DNA of 64,000 bases from NCBI GenBank assembly GCA_021186555.1, contig JAJKFL010000006.1, forward strand, positions 32,671,478 through 32,735,477, given 5' to 3'. The notes beneath the pieces are model-generated. The model searched no databases. It had not been told where the DNA came from and was given only the letters and a program-made list of their open reading frames with translations. How positions within the stretch are numbered: the stretch's first letter is position 1; every line of letters starts with the position of its first letter. The translations under genes and the position numbers were made by a program. This document shows, piece by piece, positions 11,396-22,669 of this stretch. The stretch is from Reticulitermes speratus (taxonomy: Eukaryota > Arthropoda > Insecta > Blattodea > Rhinotermitidae).

Positions 11396-12081
11396 AGAAA
11401 CAATTTCAACTTTTAAGTCGATATGCAAAACATCCTCGTAATGCTGATTATAAATTCAACGCTTTAATTATGGTGAATGTGAGCTTTGCAGACTTGGCAG
11501 AAAAGAAGAAGAAGACGAAGAAGAAGCAGAAAGACACGAAAACATACATAAATCTGCGATGCTACGGAAAAAAGAGGTAACTAACGCTCCTGGAGACAAA
11601 GAGACAATCTGACATGTTTATGTAGTAGTGTACAGAGTACTTCATTAAGGCACTGAACAGAAAGGTACCGACGTTTCTAAAGCGCTACGTTCCTTCGAAA
11701 CGTCAGTACAAATTTATCGGTCAACACGGCCTAACATCCTACAATACGTGAGTGTGTAGGTGTAGTAAACGTTCTGCTCACAGAGAAAATGTAAAACCCT
11801 ATCTCCCGCTCCGTTACCAGCAAAAACATAGTTCGTGCTGTTGTGTTGTTACAGGTAACTACATACAGAAGTAGCAGGGCGGTGTTAAGTAAAGACGGCA
11901 CAGCTGTGCTTAAAAATGAAGCGGACACTTCAAAGGAGTAGAACAGGCCCTATAAATGCTGCACATACACTCAAAACGATTTTGCACATTCGCATAGTTA
12001 TTTACCGCAAAACAGTAACAGCTGACAAACTAACAATCACAGCTTCGATACATTATTTTGCTTGCCCTATGTCAAGCACTG
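11396..12081. other. Unassigned stretch
   Basis: Contains a purine-rich AAGAAGAAGACGAAG-like run near 11500-11535 that gives a lysine-rich frame of 95 codons; this is low complexity and not a supported gene. Confidence 0.4.
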
Positions 12082-12330
12082 GCCGATCCCAGATCCCAAT
12101 AACCGCGCGGTCTAAGGCGTCGGTCTACGGATTGCGGGTTCGAATCCCGCCAGGGGCATGGATGTCTGTCTCTTGTGAATGCTGTGTGTTGTCAGGTACA
12201 GGTCTCTGCAACGAGCCGATCATTCGTCCAGAGGAGGCCTACTGAGTGTGGTGTGTCTGAGTGTGATCTCGAAACCTCGACAATGAGGAGGCCTAGGCCC
12301 ACTAGGGCTGTCGAGCCACGGAAAAAAAAA
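12082..12330 (+). mobile_element. SINE family A, full length
   Basis: tRNA-derived head with box A-like GCGCGGTCTAAGGCGTCGG and box B GCGGGTTCGAATCCCGCC, then body blocks GGATGTCTGTCTCTTGTG, GGTCTCTGCAACGAGC, GTGTGGTGTGTCTGAG, GAGGAGGCCTAGGCCC, GGGCTGTCGAGCCAC, and an A9 tail. The first bases carry a short internal duplication (GATCCCAGATCCCA). Such elements depend on a LINE for movement and on the internal polymerase III promoter for transcription. Confidence 0.88.
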
Positions 12331-13027
12331 TATTAAGCATTACAGTAACAAATGTTTCGAATGAAAACTGCAGACCGCAATATCTACACCCATAATTTGT
12401 CACAGCCTGTATGATACCCGCTTTAAAAAATGTATGAACCCAGACGTAAACTGCATTCGAAGCTGGGTTTATATAGACCCGTTAATCGCATTCGCCCAGC
12501 GGTGTTAATGTAGACTCTAAAGGAAAACTTCATCGAAATCCGTATTTCACAGGTCGCGACTGATAGTGGACGGACACAACTTCCCCATAACACGTTTTAC
12601 GCATTTCGCGAAAAAATAAAGTACAGAGATAACAACGTAACACAATCTCTTGAGTAATACAACAACCTTCCGACCAGGTACGATTATACCACATGCCGAC
12701 AGCATGACTTGTTTCACGCGTACACGCCACAGCAAACACAGGCAATTGGGTCACGCAATGCTAAGCTAACAATACTCTATGCCAGCCATGTAAACGTTCA
12801 AATGGGGTCTCGATCGTCATGTTTCATTACCGTGTCCACGTGCTGGCGGTGAATTAGGCATGAGGCAGCACAAATTCACGTTTATCGCAAATGTGCAGCT
12901 GGGAACGGCTACGAAACACGTTACGTCACGCTAGTTAAATCACGAGAGTTAAACACAGACTAATCGTACAGCTTCAATTGTGGAAACAAAACAATGTGGA
13001 GAATTATAACGTACGAAATAGCTCTTC
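12331..13027. other. Unassigned stretch
   Basis: No gene or transposon end recognised on either strand. Confidence 0.4.
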
Positions 13028-13185
13028 GAATCATAATATTATTCAATTCCGTGCATTAAGCATATTATTCATATGAGTCCAACTAAACGCATTTACAATA
13101 AACAAATATATATTGTATTATCACATGGTACATACTCCCCTACATGTTTCGGCTTACATAAGCCATCTTCAAGGATAATCAAGCA
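13028..13185 (-). mobile_element. Solo Penelope-type terminal repeat
   Basis: Single, unpaired copy of the terminal unit in the elements at 8450 and 54221. From left: AATTCCGTGCATTAAGC, GTCCAACTAAACGCATTTAC, CCCCTACATGTTTCGGC, then the hairpin GGCTTA/TAAGCC. Read on the minus strand the hammerhead-like core is UUGAAGA, one base off the CUGAAGA consensus, followed by a perfect stem II and GAAACAUGUAGGGG. No inverted partner or target duplication was found. Confidence 0.55.
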
Positions 13186-13895
13186 AAAAGAAAAAAAGAC
13201 GTAGGAAGCCATAAGTATCATCACCGTCAAATATGTAAAACATATGTGTACGATATTGCAGCTTGCTATCTGCTTTTTAAATTATCGTTATTGTTTGTAA
13301 TTGATGTTTGTATATTTATCATTATTATAAATTAGGTTAAAAAGATACTGGACCACTGATGTCTATATGAATATCTTCCATTACAGTTCATTTGTACATG
13401 CGCTTGTCACATTCATACATCTACTTACAGTTGTCTTCGATCCTAATGCGGATATCTGCGAGGCCGCGTCTAGGAGCATGGCGAAACAGAAGAGACACAG
13501 GCAGAATAAATATTGTGGTTCTTACCTATTTTCACAACTGAAGACGTCACGCAGAATCAAATAGCATTATGATTTGTGAACGAGAAATTGGAAAGGTTAA
13601 GGAAGGAAGAAGTCGTGATATCGGTAGTCGTCTTCAGCAAGCGAAGAAACCACCAAAATCCTGTCAGAATAACCTGCCTTCGGGTCTGAAATCGGTACTT
13701 CCCGAATATGAAACAGACGTTCCCGGCACCCCGTGGCAGGATGAAATTAAAACTATCGGTAAAACATCAAGGCCTAAAGAGAGAGAACATGAAGTAAACG
13801 GACACAGAACCTTGTCCATGGCCGATGTGGTACAAAGTGGCTCTATGCCACACAGTCACTCAGTTGGCTGTCCTTTCTTCTGTGGTATGGCGCTG
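13186..13895. other. Unassigned stretch with one 122-codon frame
   Basis: The frame 13569-13937 (plus) is longer than most here, but its translation has no domain I recognise and its end runs into the foldback element at 13896, so I do not call it a gene. No splice-supported exon could be proposed. Confidence 0.4.
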
Positions 13896-14023
13896 CGTCA
13901 CTGGGTGATAGGTGCCCGACGTTTCAAAATAGCGTAGTGGTTTCATCTTCAAGGGTCGAATATCCGTCAATAAATGAGACCACTAGGCGATCTCGAAACG
14001 TCGGGCAACAATCACCTAGTGAC
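13896..14023. mobile_element. Foldback element with GACGTTTC arms
   Basis: Left GTCACTGGGTGAT...GCCCGACGTTTC and right GAAACGTCGGGC...ATCACCTAGTGAC are inverted copies. The arms continue inward to TAGTGG and CCACTA. The centre contains CATCTTCAAGG, giving UUGAAGA on the minus strand, one base from the hammerhead-like core. It belongs to the same general class as the 5.8, 8.5, 35.4 and 54.2 kb elements but to a different sequence subgroup. No clear target duplication was found. Confidence 0.6.
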
Positions 14024-14288
14024 AAGATGACATATCCCAGAATAACGGAGACTTCAAATTCACTCCCACGAAAGCTTCGTTCTCGTTTATAGGGCAATCC
14101 GTCATCACCATCATCATACGTTCATACGGTTAGGTTTGTTTGCGACATGATCTAATAAACTACCGAACGGATTTTTTCAAGACAGACATTTTAGAAACCT
14201 TATGATTCGGCATTAATGGCAATCTAATTTTTTATTAATTCCTTCTCAAAAAATGTTTCTTTAACAAAAAGCTGACGTGAAACGGTGA

Positions 14289-14366
14289 CAGTGCTGCCTC
14301 AAGCGGAGGCCAAGGAAAGCTAACATATTTTAAGTACTTCCCTTGGTCTCCGCTTGAGGCATGACT
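14289..14366. repeat. Short hairpin with 21-bp arms
   Basis: TGCCTCAAGCGGAGGCCAAG at 14294 is repeated in inverse at 14341-14361 with one mismatch in 21; CAGT at both outer edges extends the pairing. The loop is about 26 nt. It may be a tiny inverted-repeat element or a hairpin RNA locus; nothing in the flanks decides. Confidence 0.7.
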
Positions 14367-15870
14367 GTTGATTTCAACCTTTTTTCTTCATATCTATACG
14401 TGCAAGGAAGCTTTTGTTTCTTATTCACACCTTGCTTATGATCCGTTGATGTACGAAAGAAATTACACAGCATCAAGCGTTATTAAGTACAATTTTTAAT
14501 GTTTATTAAGATTAAGAAAATGCAATTTTTGTTGATTAAAAATTTTACTGTTTCTACGTGCGAATTATTCGCGCGGATACAACTAGTAATGTTTAATTTG
14601 TGGCTTACGAAATGACACTACCAGTAGTCCGGACTACAGAGCGTCGAATGACAGAAAGGTTAGTTAACAGAGCATTGGAAACGTTGAAAAAATCGGTCGT
14701 GGCCTGTTTTCAGGTATCGAGGAATTCGCCTGAAGGCACGAAGAAAAACCGAGAATATCCTATCAGTAAGGATGGTCTCCGTGTCGAGATATCTGCTGCT
14801 GCACTGTTGCTTGACACTGCTTCGTATAATACCTTGTGTCCGGTTTCAGAACGACACAAACTGCAATCATTTCGTTTGGGACACGGCTGTTTGAATTTTA
14901 CTTTATATAGACACACTTCAAAATAATGCAAGTACAAGATGGTGCAATGTTTCTTGTAACCCACATATCGATATTCGGGGTGGATACATAAAGAACGGTA
15001 AAAATATATGTTACAAAAAACAGTTTGTTAAATACCGAGTTACAGCGTGGTTCTGCATTTTAATACAGATAAAACCTCAACGGTGCCAGCCAATATCTCA
15101 GTCGGTGCCAAACTTGGCACCAGCACTAATGGTTCGCCATCCTTAATGCAGACCGTCGCGGTGGTAGTGAGGAAGTCACATAGTGAAGTGTGTCACATCA
15201 GGGAGTTGCTGAATTTCTTTCCTTTTTTGAACAAATACCATAACACACAGCAGCTACAGCTAACCCGAGCTTTCCAAACTTTAACGACTCGTAAGATGAC
15301 ACACCGGCATAAAATAACCTACCAGCCGCACAAGAACACAGTGTATTTGATGACCCCCATTCCCACCCCACCCAGACTCTATTTCAAACATAGAAAATTT
15401 AACAAGCAGCACGAATAGAAGAAACGTATCTTATTTAAGACACTAATAAAAACTGGCACACAACCGAGCTGCAAGCAAACACCTTCCACTTAGACTCATT
15501 GGTGTGCGACTGATGCAAGACTGCAACAGTATGAAGTCCATACTCAGAGCCTTACATTAAGCAGGCTAACAACAGGTTTCATCCGAAATTCCTCACCGCC
15601 ATTCCACCACAAAACTAATCGCTGTCTTTTCACGACACTACATTCACAAAAATATGCATAACAGCTTAGTCCTAAGTTACGAACAAAAGTGTGTTAATCA
15701 AGACATAGTGATCACCGCCGATGCAGAGCCTAAACCTTGACTGCATTTTCCTTCTTAATACACTGTATAAACAAACTAAACCGATATCACACTGTATTTT
15801 AAATTTGGGATAATACAAACATTAACTGCAAAAGAAAGCTTAATTAAATCACAGACATATAAGAGCAGAC
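14367..15870. other. Unassigned stretch
   Basis: Two frames of 108 and 123 codons (14600-14926 and 15047-15418, plus) have no recognisable domain, no conserved motif and no convincing splice structure. Nothing else was identified. Confidence 0.4.
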
Positions 15871-16157
15871 AAGGTAAAGTTGTCCTTGAGCTTAACTAAG
15901 CACCACGCCTCTAAGGCATATGAAGAAGTGGAGGTATACCTCAACGCATTCATAGCTTTGGCACTAGGTGGAGGTGAGTGGTCAGCTTCACGCCCCGGCC
16001 GTTATAATCCCCAGTAAATGAACCCAGGGTACCCCCCCTCTCCGGAATAGGAGGGCGCGTGGGCCCCACAGTCGGTCTGGACGCTTTAGATGACAAAAAT
16101 CTCTTGTATCTGCCGAGATTCGGTCGCGCAGCCCGCAAAGTCACTATAACGGCCCCG
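15871..16157 (-). mobile_element. SINE family C, near full length
   Basis: From left (3' end): AAGGTAAAGTTGTCC tail, CTAAGGCATATGAAG, GGTGAGTGGTCAGCTTCACG, CCCCGGCC, GGCGCGTGGGCCCCACAG, GGTCTGGACGCTTTAG, and a degraded tRNA-like head with GAGATTCGGTCGCGC and AAAGTCACTATAACGG. The left-end AAGGTAAAG is the complement of the CTTTACCTT tail shared by this family. Confidence 0.8.
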
Positions 16158-16461
16158 TGTCGCATGTATGAGGAAAACAAAACCTGCCCAGAGTTCTGCT
16201 GGAACCTTAAAGGCGTACCATTTAACTTGTAGGCGTCACTTAACAACATGCACAGCGTCCTAAAGAAATACGCATTTATCACCTCTACTTGGGACGCAAT
16301 GGCCGTTGCCTGTATTACGGAGATGGATTTTCGGCTCTCATACTGAAGACTGTCAGCTGAATCATGAGCAAACCTATGGACGGATGTTCATTTTTAGTTC
16401 GGTTTTGGTCGGGCGGTTTATGTTGCTTTCACCACAATTCTAACACTCACAGCTCAGAGTA

Positions 16462-16704
16462 GTGCCCAGGTTACAGGCTGGGCAGCCGAGGAACCAGACT
16501 GTACGCCCGGCAGGAGCAAGTGACTTTCATCTTCTTCAAAGCGTCCCCGACGGGCTCTGGAACCCACCCATCCTCCTATTCAGTGGGTTCCGGAGGCTCC
16601 TTCCCCGGGGGTAAAGCGGCCGGGGCATGAGCTGACCTCCACCTAGTGGGGAGGTTAAGAAAGCGTAGATCTATACCTCCCACTGCCCCCAAACACCTTC
16701 ATGA
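16462..16704 (+). mobile_element. SINE family C, plus-strand copy
   Basis: Degraded head CCAGGTTACAGGCTGGGCAG, then GGAGCAAGTGACTTTC, AAAGCGTCCCCGACGGGC, CCCACCCATCCTCCTATTC, GGGTAAAGCGGCCGGGGC and GAGGTTAAGAAAGCG. It is similar in age to the copy at 15871 and lies in opposite orientation about 300 bp away. Confidence 0.78.
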
Positions 16705-18561
16705 CGCAGTGCTTAATTACGCACAGGGATAACTTTGCCTTTTACTGCCACAAAGAGACTTCTCTTCAGTCCACATTACTTGTTGCTCACAGGCTTTTCG
16801 TTAAGACATCGTATTTCCATGTCAGTCCAACACCTGCCCAACAATCGTCTGTCCGATTAGAAAAGAATGCCCTACGACATCGCCTTCCTAAAGACATAAT
16901 TCGACTAGCCTGATATAATTAAACCGACTGTATGTGCTCGCAGCGAAGGCAGACAGAAGCATAATTTGCTCCTTTGTATTACCTGCGGGAAATTCCACTT
17001 CGGCGCGACACAAATCAAGCGACTCATTTTGCTTCCTATAACTGGACCCGCAACTCCATCAATTACAAAGAGTCTTTGAAGGCTATTATCTATACGAAGG
17101 GGGGAATTACACGCCTAACTCCATACGACAAACAAGGAACACTCTCCTCATTAGCTTTTGTCTGAAACAATTCTCCGCTTCGTGAATATTCAAATACGGA
17201 GTAAATTAAATTGCACCGCATACGACACCGATTCAAAGAAGTGTTATGACAGTATGCCAGTGAAGATATATTGACATCGCCACTGCAATTCATAAGCGCT
17301 CAATTGCGTCGGTGTCGTTGTTTTGCTTGTAGTAGTCTACGACATATGGAATAATTAAAACGTACTTTTAGTTAGTCATTTACATAAAACTGCATTCCTC
17401 ATTGTCCTGATAATTCCGAAAAGAATCAGATTTATGATTCCTCTCTATTCACTTAAAATTATAGGACCAATTAAACCAGTATCAGTCGATGAAGGGCGCA
17501 ATACAGCCGACATGAGGCACAGGAATCGAACAACTGCAAGGCGTTCTGATACGAAATGTTTTAGGAATTCTTTGCGTAACAAAGTTAACAATGTTTGGAA
17601 AGAAACGCGTTGTATATCAGTGAAAAGAAAATGTCATTAAATAATAAACACTCTGTATATTAAACTTGAACATGCAATTTTGATTAATGTTTTCGAAGAC
17701 AAAAATGCGATGGTAAGAACTCCTGCCACAACACGGATGCTGTATTTATGAAGAACACAGAACACAGAAGGAATCATTACAACCTTACAAAACCACATTT
17801 CTGTCCACGCTAATGATCACTTCTTATGGCCGATACCAGACCGCGTAATTCAGTTGCATCAATACTTACAAACTGCAGCACGCTAGGAGCACTGGATAAT
17901 ACACTCACCTGCAACAAAGAGAGAAGAGATATAAGCATGGCAGTCAGTATTATAATATGTCTTACAACAGAGATTTAGTTTTCATTTAATTTAAGGAACT
18001 ACTCTGTAGCTGTAAACATTTGTAAGATAATTTGGCAACAACAATGGTGGTAGAAGCATAAGAACGTGTGTCCGAGCACAGTGCTGCCCATAAGGCATGC
18101 TAAATGGAAAGAACAGGCTACTATTGTGGTCGTGTGGGATGATTCTATATGTTTGCAACGAGCGGCCGCGGGAGATCTGTCCTACATACAAGAAATCTAG
18201 TCTGATGTGCGCCTACTGCAAAAATAAATTTAAAAACAATGAGGTTATACTTCCTAATAACTTCACTACACTCGTACGTTTCAACTGCGTTACATCCTAT
18301 TACTTCATTTCATCGCTTACATCAGTTTAGTTCTGTATATTATAATAATAACAAGAACAGCGATGGTACGCAGTTATTCAAAGAGTAAAGTTAAATAAAA
18401 GATATGACTGATTCATATCGTTTGCTCTGCATTACAATGACCTGAAAATACAATAAAATAGGTCAGACCATCTTTACCTACATTTCTTCCGCCAGACATC
18501 TACAATTTATGTCACACACTTCCTTTCCACATCACATTTCTGTCAGCGGAAGAATGAAATA
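16705..18561. other. Unassigned stretch
   Basis: No gene, SINE or transposon end recognised; open frames are all below 80 codons. Confidence 0.4.
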
Positions 18562-18569
18562 GTCTATAC

Positions 18570-18989
18570 CAGTGGTTCCCAAAGTGTGATCCGCGGATCC
18601 CAAGGAATCCGCGACCAGTTCCCAGGGAATCCGTGGATACGTTCTGTAATGGCTACTTTAAAGTTTACTTATTTTTTAATTAAAGGAATAATGTTTTGTT
18701 AAAAACAATCGAGAAATTTATTTAATTCGCGATGTTTATTCGTATGACCGTTCCTGTACCCACGAAGCGAGAGACAATCATTTTAATTACGGTCAAATCA
18801 CGCAATGCATTGTTACATATGCTTGTGGTATGTATTTGTATCTATCTAAAATCAGTTCTGAGATATAAATTTTTTATTTTGCATACCTATCATCCGGACA
18901 CTATATTTACGTAAGCAAGGATGTGAGGATCCGTTATTATTTTTCAAAACCAAAAGGGGTCAGCGAGCAAAAACGTTTGGGAAACACTG
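18570..18989. mobile_element. hAT-type miniature element with perfect 8-bp target duplication
   Basis: The ends are CAGTGGTTCCCAAA and TTTGGGAAACACTG, inverse copies of each other with few mismatches and of the CAGTG...CACTG form typical of hAT transposons. GTCTATAC occurs immediately outside both (18562-18569 and 18990-18997). The 420-bp interior has no transposase; it includes CCGCGGATCCC and GGAATCCGCG blocks near the left end. It is a non-autonomous derivative depending on a hAT transposase encoded elsewhere. Confidence 0.9.
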
Positions 18990-18997
18990 GTCTATAC

Positions 18998-19826
18998 TCA
19001 AACAGAAAGCCTTCCATGAAGCAGGAATAAAATATAAAAACAGATACATTTGTTCTAAAGGCCTCTGCGTCCATGTTTTCAACCTATACTGCCTAAACCC
19101 AGCTTTAGAGATAAGAATCAGTTTCGAATTCATGTTTTATCATTTACAAACATTTCAATCTACACAACATTCTGAGTTCCTGACTGTGCGCTTTATGTAC
19201 TGTGTATTACCCTAACAGAAACAGCACACAAAAACAACCACGACCTTAACTCAATCGCGGATCCAGCCTCCATGCCACGACGGTTATGCCATAAAAACGC
19301 GTGTGCCCGCATGTGTATGTATATACAATGCTCCAATTTAAAAAAAACACACACACACACAGGAATAACTTCCAGCAACCCATAATATTACTGAAGTACC
19401 GCAGCGTTACGTCACACATATATGACTAAGTTACAGATAAATGTATAAAAGCATAATGGTTAATGTGAATATTTAGTGTATCCCGCAATATTTAACTGTT
19501 AAGTTTTAACTGAGTTCGCTTAAACAAAATTCACCTCTGAAGATGATACAGTGGTGTAGAAATACGAGTATGTCGGGTGATTTTAGAGTAATTACAGATG
19601 TTCTGAATTATTTTATGTTACTGTACTGATTCTGGAAGGTGCATTAGATAGCTTCATAGTTTTTATCTGAAAATACAGCGGTAATGTCTTCAAAACGTAA
19701 TACAACCATACACTTTCAATGAAACAACTCTATATGTTGACGGATGTACACATGGCTGGGATATAACACATTAATATTCCATCGAGGGCAAACGAATGGT
19801 GAACACTGTCCCTACTAGTGGAAATA
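18998..19826. other. Unassigned stretch with one hammerhead-like motif
   Basis: Around 19533-19580 (plus) the sequence reads CUGAAGA (19537-19543), one extra U, a short UACA/UGUA hairpin, then GAAA (19559-19562) and UACGAGUAU. It resembles the ribozyme-like motifs of the foldback elements but lacks a good stem I and is probably a worn solo copy. A short CA run lies near 19349-19361. No gene was seen. Confidence 0.4.
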
Positions 19827-21147
19827 CGAGGTCTGACACAAAAAAAAAACGAGACTGTGTCTGTAACTATTTCTGTTTGACAAATTCAGCAAATTAACTA
19901 CGATCGCCTTCAAAGTAGTTCCCTTCTGAGTTAACACACAGCTGCATACGATGCTGCCAACGTTCAAAGCAATTCTGCATGTCATTTTCTGTCAGACTGT
20001 TGAGGATCTCCGTCGTTTTTACTTTCGCATCTTCTACCGATAAAAAATGGGTCCCTTTGAGCACCGACTTGATCTTTGGGAAGAGGTAGAAGTCACAGGG
20101 AGCGAGGTCTGGCGAATAAGGTTGGTGCTCCATCACAGTGATGTTTTTATTGGCTAAAAACTGCTTCACAGACAAAGCGTTCTGGGCTGGCGCGTTATCC
20201 TGATGCAAAATCCACCCGTTTTGCCACAATTCCGGTCGTTTCCTTCTCACATGTTCCCATAATTTCGTCAACACTTCAATGTAATAGTGTTGATTTACCT
20301 TCTGGCCGCTAGGTACCCACTCTGCCATCACAATACCCTGGATATCGAAGAAAACAATCAACATGGCCTTGAACCTCGAACGACTCATGCGTGCTTTTTT
20401 TGGTCTTGGAGATGATGTTGACTTCCACTGCATTGATCGTCGCTTGGTTTCCGGATCATACGTAAATATCCAAGTTTCATCACAAGTAATGACCGAATTC
20501 AACAAATTTGGTTCATCCTCAATGCGTTGCAAAAAGTCCGAACACAATTCCTGGCGGCGTTCTTTTTGTTCATCTGACAGAATTTTTGGAACCATTTTTG
20601 CACAAACCTTTGTCATGTTCAATTCTTCCGTTAGAATTCGTCGAACACTTTCCCTATCCAAATTAACTTGCTCAGCTACTGCTCGAACACCCAACCTTCT
20701 GTCTTTTCGAATCACATGTCGCACTTTTTCAATGTTGTCATCGTTAACAGCTGTGCGTGGCCGGCCTGGGCGATCATCATCTTTCACGCTTTCTCTGCCT
20801 TCCGAAAATCGTTTGTGCCACTCAAAAACGCGTGCACGAGATATGCAATCTTCACCATAAGCCTCAGTCAATAATTGAAAAGTTTCCGTCGCGGATTTCT
20901 TCAGTTTAACAAGAAACTTGATGTTAACTCGTTGTTCACTTTTGCAGTCCGACATTTTCCGTCCGCGGGTAAAAACACGCCTATATTTGAAGATGCGTCA
21001 ACTTGTACTGAGTGAAGCGATCGAGCTGAAACTTGTAACACTGTCACAGGACAGATCATATTCCATAGCCGTATATTTGTTTCATCCCCCCACTCTTGGT
21101 TCCACAGCTATAGGGTTAGTCTCGTTTCTTTTTTGTGTCAGACCTCG
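19827..21147 (-). mobile_element. Full-length mariner transposon
   Basis: The 1321-bp element has 30-bp terminal inverted repeats beginning CGAGGTCTGACAC (19827-19856 and the inverse at 21118-21147) with one mismatch, inside the internal A run. TA dinucleotides flank both ends (19825-19826 and 21148-21149), the standard mariner target duplication. The only coding region is the 353-codon transposase on the minus strand, which is open throughout. The length is typical of the family. Intact ends and an intact frame make it a candidate for a recently active copy. Confidence 0.96.
19894..20955 (-). CDS. mariner transposase, uninterrupted
   Basis: DNA cut-and-paste transposase of the mariner family, acting in the nucleus on the element's own inverted repeats. 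The 353 codons cover the normal mariner length. Residues 10-50 form the first helix-turn-helix (ARVFEWHKRFSEGRES is the family signature). Around residues 60-67 is a DRPGRPRT segment followed by the second DNA-binding part. The linker motif is MVPKILSDEQKERR (about 121-134). The catalytic triad is D159 (ITCDETWIFTYDPE), D253 (HQDNAPAQ) and D288 (YSPDLAPCDFYLFPKIK), with 34 residues between the last two, i.e. DD34D. The protein ends NYFEGDRS. The first ATG gives the expected N-terminus. Oddity: HQDNAPAQ differs from the more usual HHDNAPAH around the second aspartate, so activity cannot be assumed. I do not assign a subfamily. Confidence 0.95.
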   Translation of the reverse strand: MSDCKSEQRVNIKFLVKLKKSATETFQLLTEAYGEDCISRARVFEWHKRFSEGRESVKDDDRPGRPRTAVNDDNIEKVRHVIRKDRRLGVRAVAEQVNLDRESVRRILTEELNMTKVCAKMVPKILSDEQKERRQELCSDFLQRIEDEPNLLNSVITCDETWIFTYDPETKRRSMQWKSTSSPRPKKARMSRSRFKAMLIVFFDIQGIVMAEWVPSGQKVNQHYYIEVLTKLWEHVRRKRPELWQNGWILHQDNAPAQNALSVKQFLANKNITVMEHQPYSPDLAPCDFYLFPKIKSVLKGTHFLSVEDAKVKTTEILNSLTENDMQNCFERWQHRMQLCVNSEGNYFEGDRS

Positions 21148-21394
21148 TATGTACAATAACGGATGTCTGAATACCACAGTTAGTTACATCAGGGGGTGCA
21201 CACATCCCGTGGGGACTGAATTTTGTACGGTGGCGCAAAATATTTGTTGGGTCTCAATACGGAACTTGCTTCTAATGACCCTTCTGGTGCCTAAATTTTG
21301 AAGTGGTTCCTACATTTGTTTAAAAATCTGTGCACCCCTGATTTATGTATGGTTATTTTAACCCTAAAATATAATTCCAACTAAGGTTAAGACT

Positions 21395-21656
21395 TTTTTT
21401 TTAGCAATCCCTGTACAGGTCCTGGGGGTTCCAGGAGGTTGAGGCTCCCAGATTTCCAGACAATTGGCACATGAAGGTAGTAAGGTTGTCAGCCCTATGC
21501 AGCGGCCGCCTTTAACCCCCAGAGATATTCCTGAGTCGACCCCAGGGCCATAGTGCGGCCGGAAGGATTAAGTAAATGAAAAATTCCAATGACTCCATCG
21601 GGAATCGAACCCGCGAACTTCCGGTTAGTAGCGCAGTGCGCCACTGCTTTCCCCAG
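21395..21656 (-). mobile_element. SINE family D with 10-bp target duplication
   Basis: Flanked by GGTTAAGACT at 21385-21394 and 21657-21666. The minus-strand copy has the tRNA-like head at the right (CGGGAATCGAACCCGCG is the box B complement) and a body with CGGCCGCCTTTAACCCCC, GTTGTCAGCCCTATGC and GGAGGTTGAGGCTCCCAG. Its A-rich end shows as T8 at the left. Other copies are at 44798 and 50609. Confidence 0.88.
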
Positions 21657-21666
21657 GGTTAAGACT

Positions 21667-22669
21667 GGGACTCTGCCTCATGACGTTAGTTAGTTAGTTA
21701 GTTATGACGGGCATTAATTACGTGTAAGTACATTCCCTGAATAACACAAGGTAACCTCAACCACCAAATTTACATAGGACTAATATTGAAAATTTTATAT
21801 AAAAACAAATAATTACGCCTAATGGAGGGCCACATGTTCACGCTTACACCAAGATTCGAAAAAAAGTACAAAATAGGCCAGCCATCTCCCACAGCATTGC
21901 AGTGGGCAAAAATAATGGACAAATACGAATTCTGTGCATATGTAAACTACTGATATTCACGTCTTGGCATGATAATAAACTGACACAAAAAAAAGACGAA
22001 ACTACACTTGCGGGTTTATAGGTGGCCCTAACATCTTGTTACTTTGCTAATAATACAACAATGTAATTTGAAAAATGACTGTAAAAACACAATCTCCCTC
22101 AGCGACCAATAGTGAGCGTTGTTACGATTGATTATGTGTATTCCATATGCATATGTAATTCGTACTCAACCTGGGGTCAATGAAACGAATACATTTTTCT
22201 CCTTCATATGTAAATATAATCACACTTTAATTTCTTGCCACCAACAGTTTAAAAACCAACATCAGACTCCACATGCGACGTTTACATGTACCCGCATCGA
22301 TGAATATGGGGCAAGTGTAAACAAATTAATTACTCATACGTGTGCAACAAGTAAGTTGTAGTACAGTTTTCATTGTATGTCAGACAGTACAAACAAACGC
22401 ATCAACGAATACAGTACATACACTCTGAATTACAAAGAACGCAGAACCCTTCTTCCAAACAAGGCTTGGTCGAACGAGCGCGAATCAATAACCTCTCACC
22501 TTAGTCTCCACACCAAAAAGAAAATCTGCCCACACTGTACCATACGGAATGAAGTTATCTTATTGAGCATTAGATGCCAACATCATATATTTAACTGTTA
22601 GCATTTCGTGCTTGCACTTACCCCAAATTCACACTTTTCCCACCTTACCTTGACTCCTCTAGGTTCTAC
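21667..22669. other. Unassigned stretch
   Basis: A short GTTA run lies near 21685-21702. No gene or other repeat recognised. Confidence 0.4.

Noticed and set aside
11293-11580. Lysine-rich frame as a nuclear-targeted peptide
   Set aside because: The basic stretch comes from a GAAGAAGAC-type simple run next to a SINE 3' part.
13569-13937. 122-codon plus-strand frame as a host gene
   Set aside because: No recognisable domain, no splice support, and its 3' end is supplied by the foldback element at 13896.
20363-20874. Plus-strand open frames of 165 and 68 codons
   Set aside because: They are antisense shadows of the mariner transposase on the minus strand.
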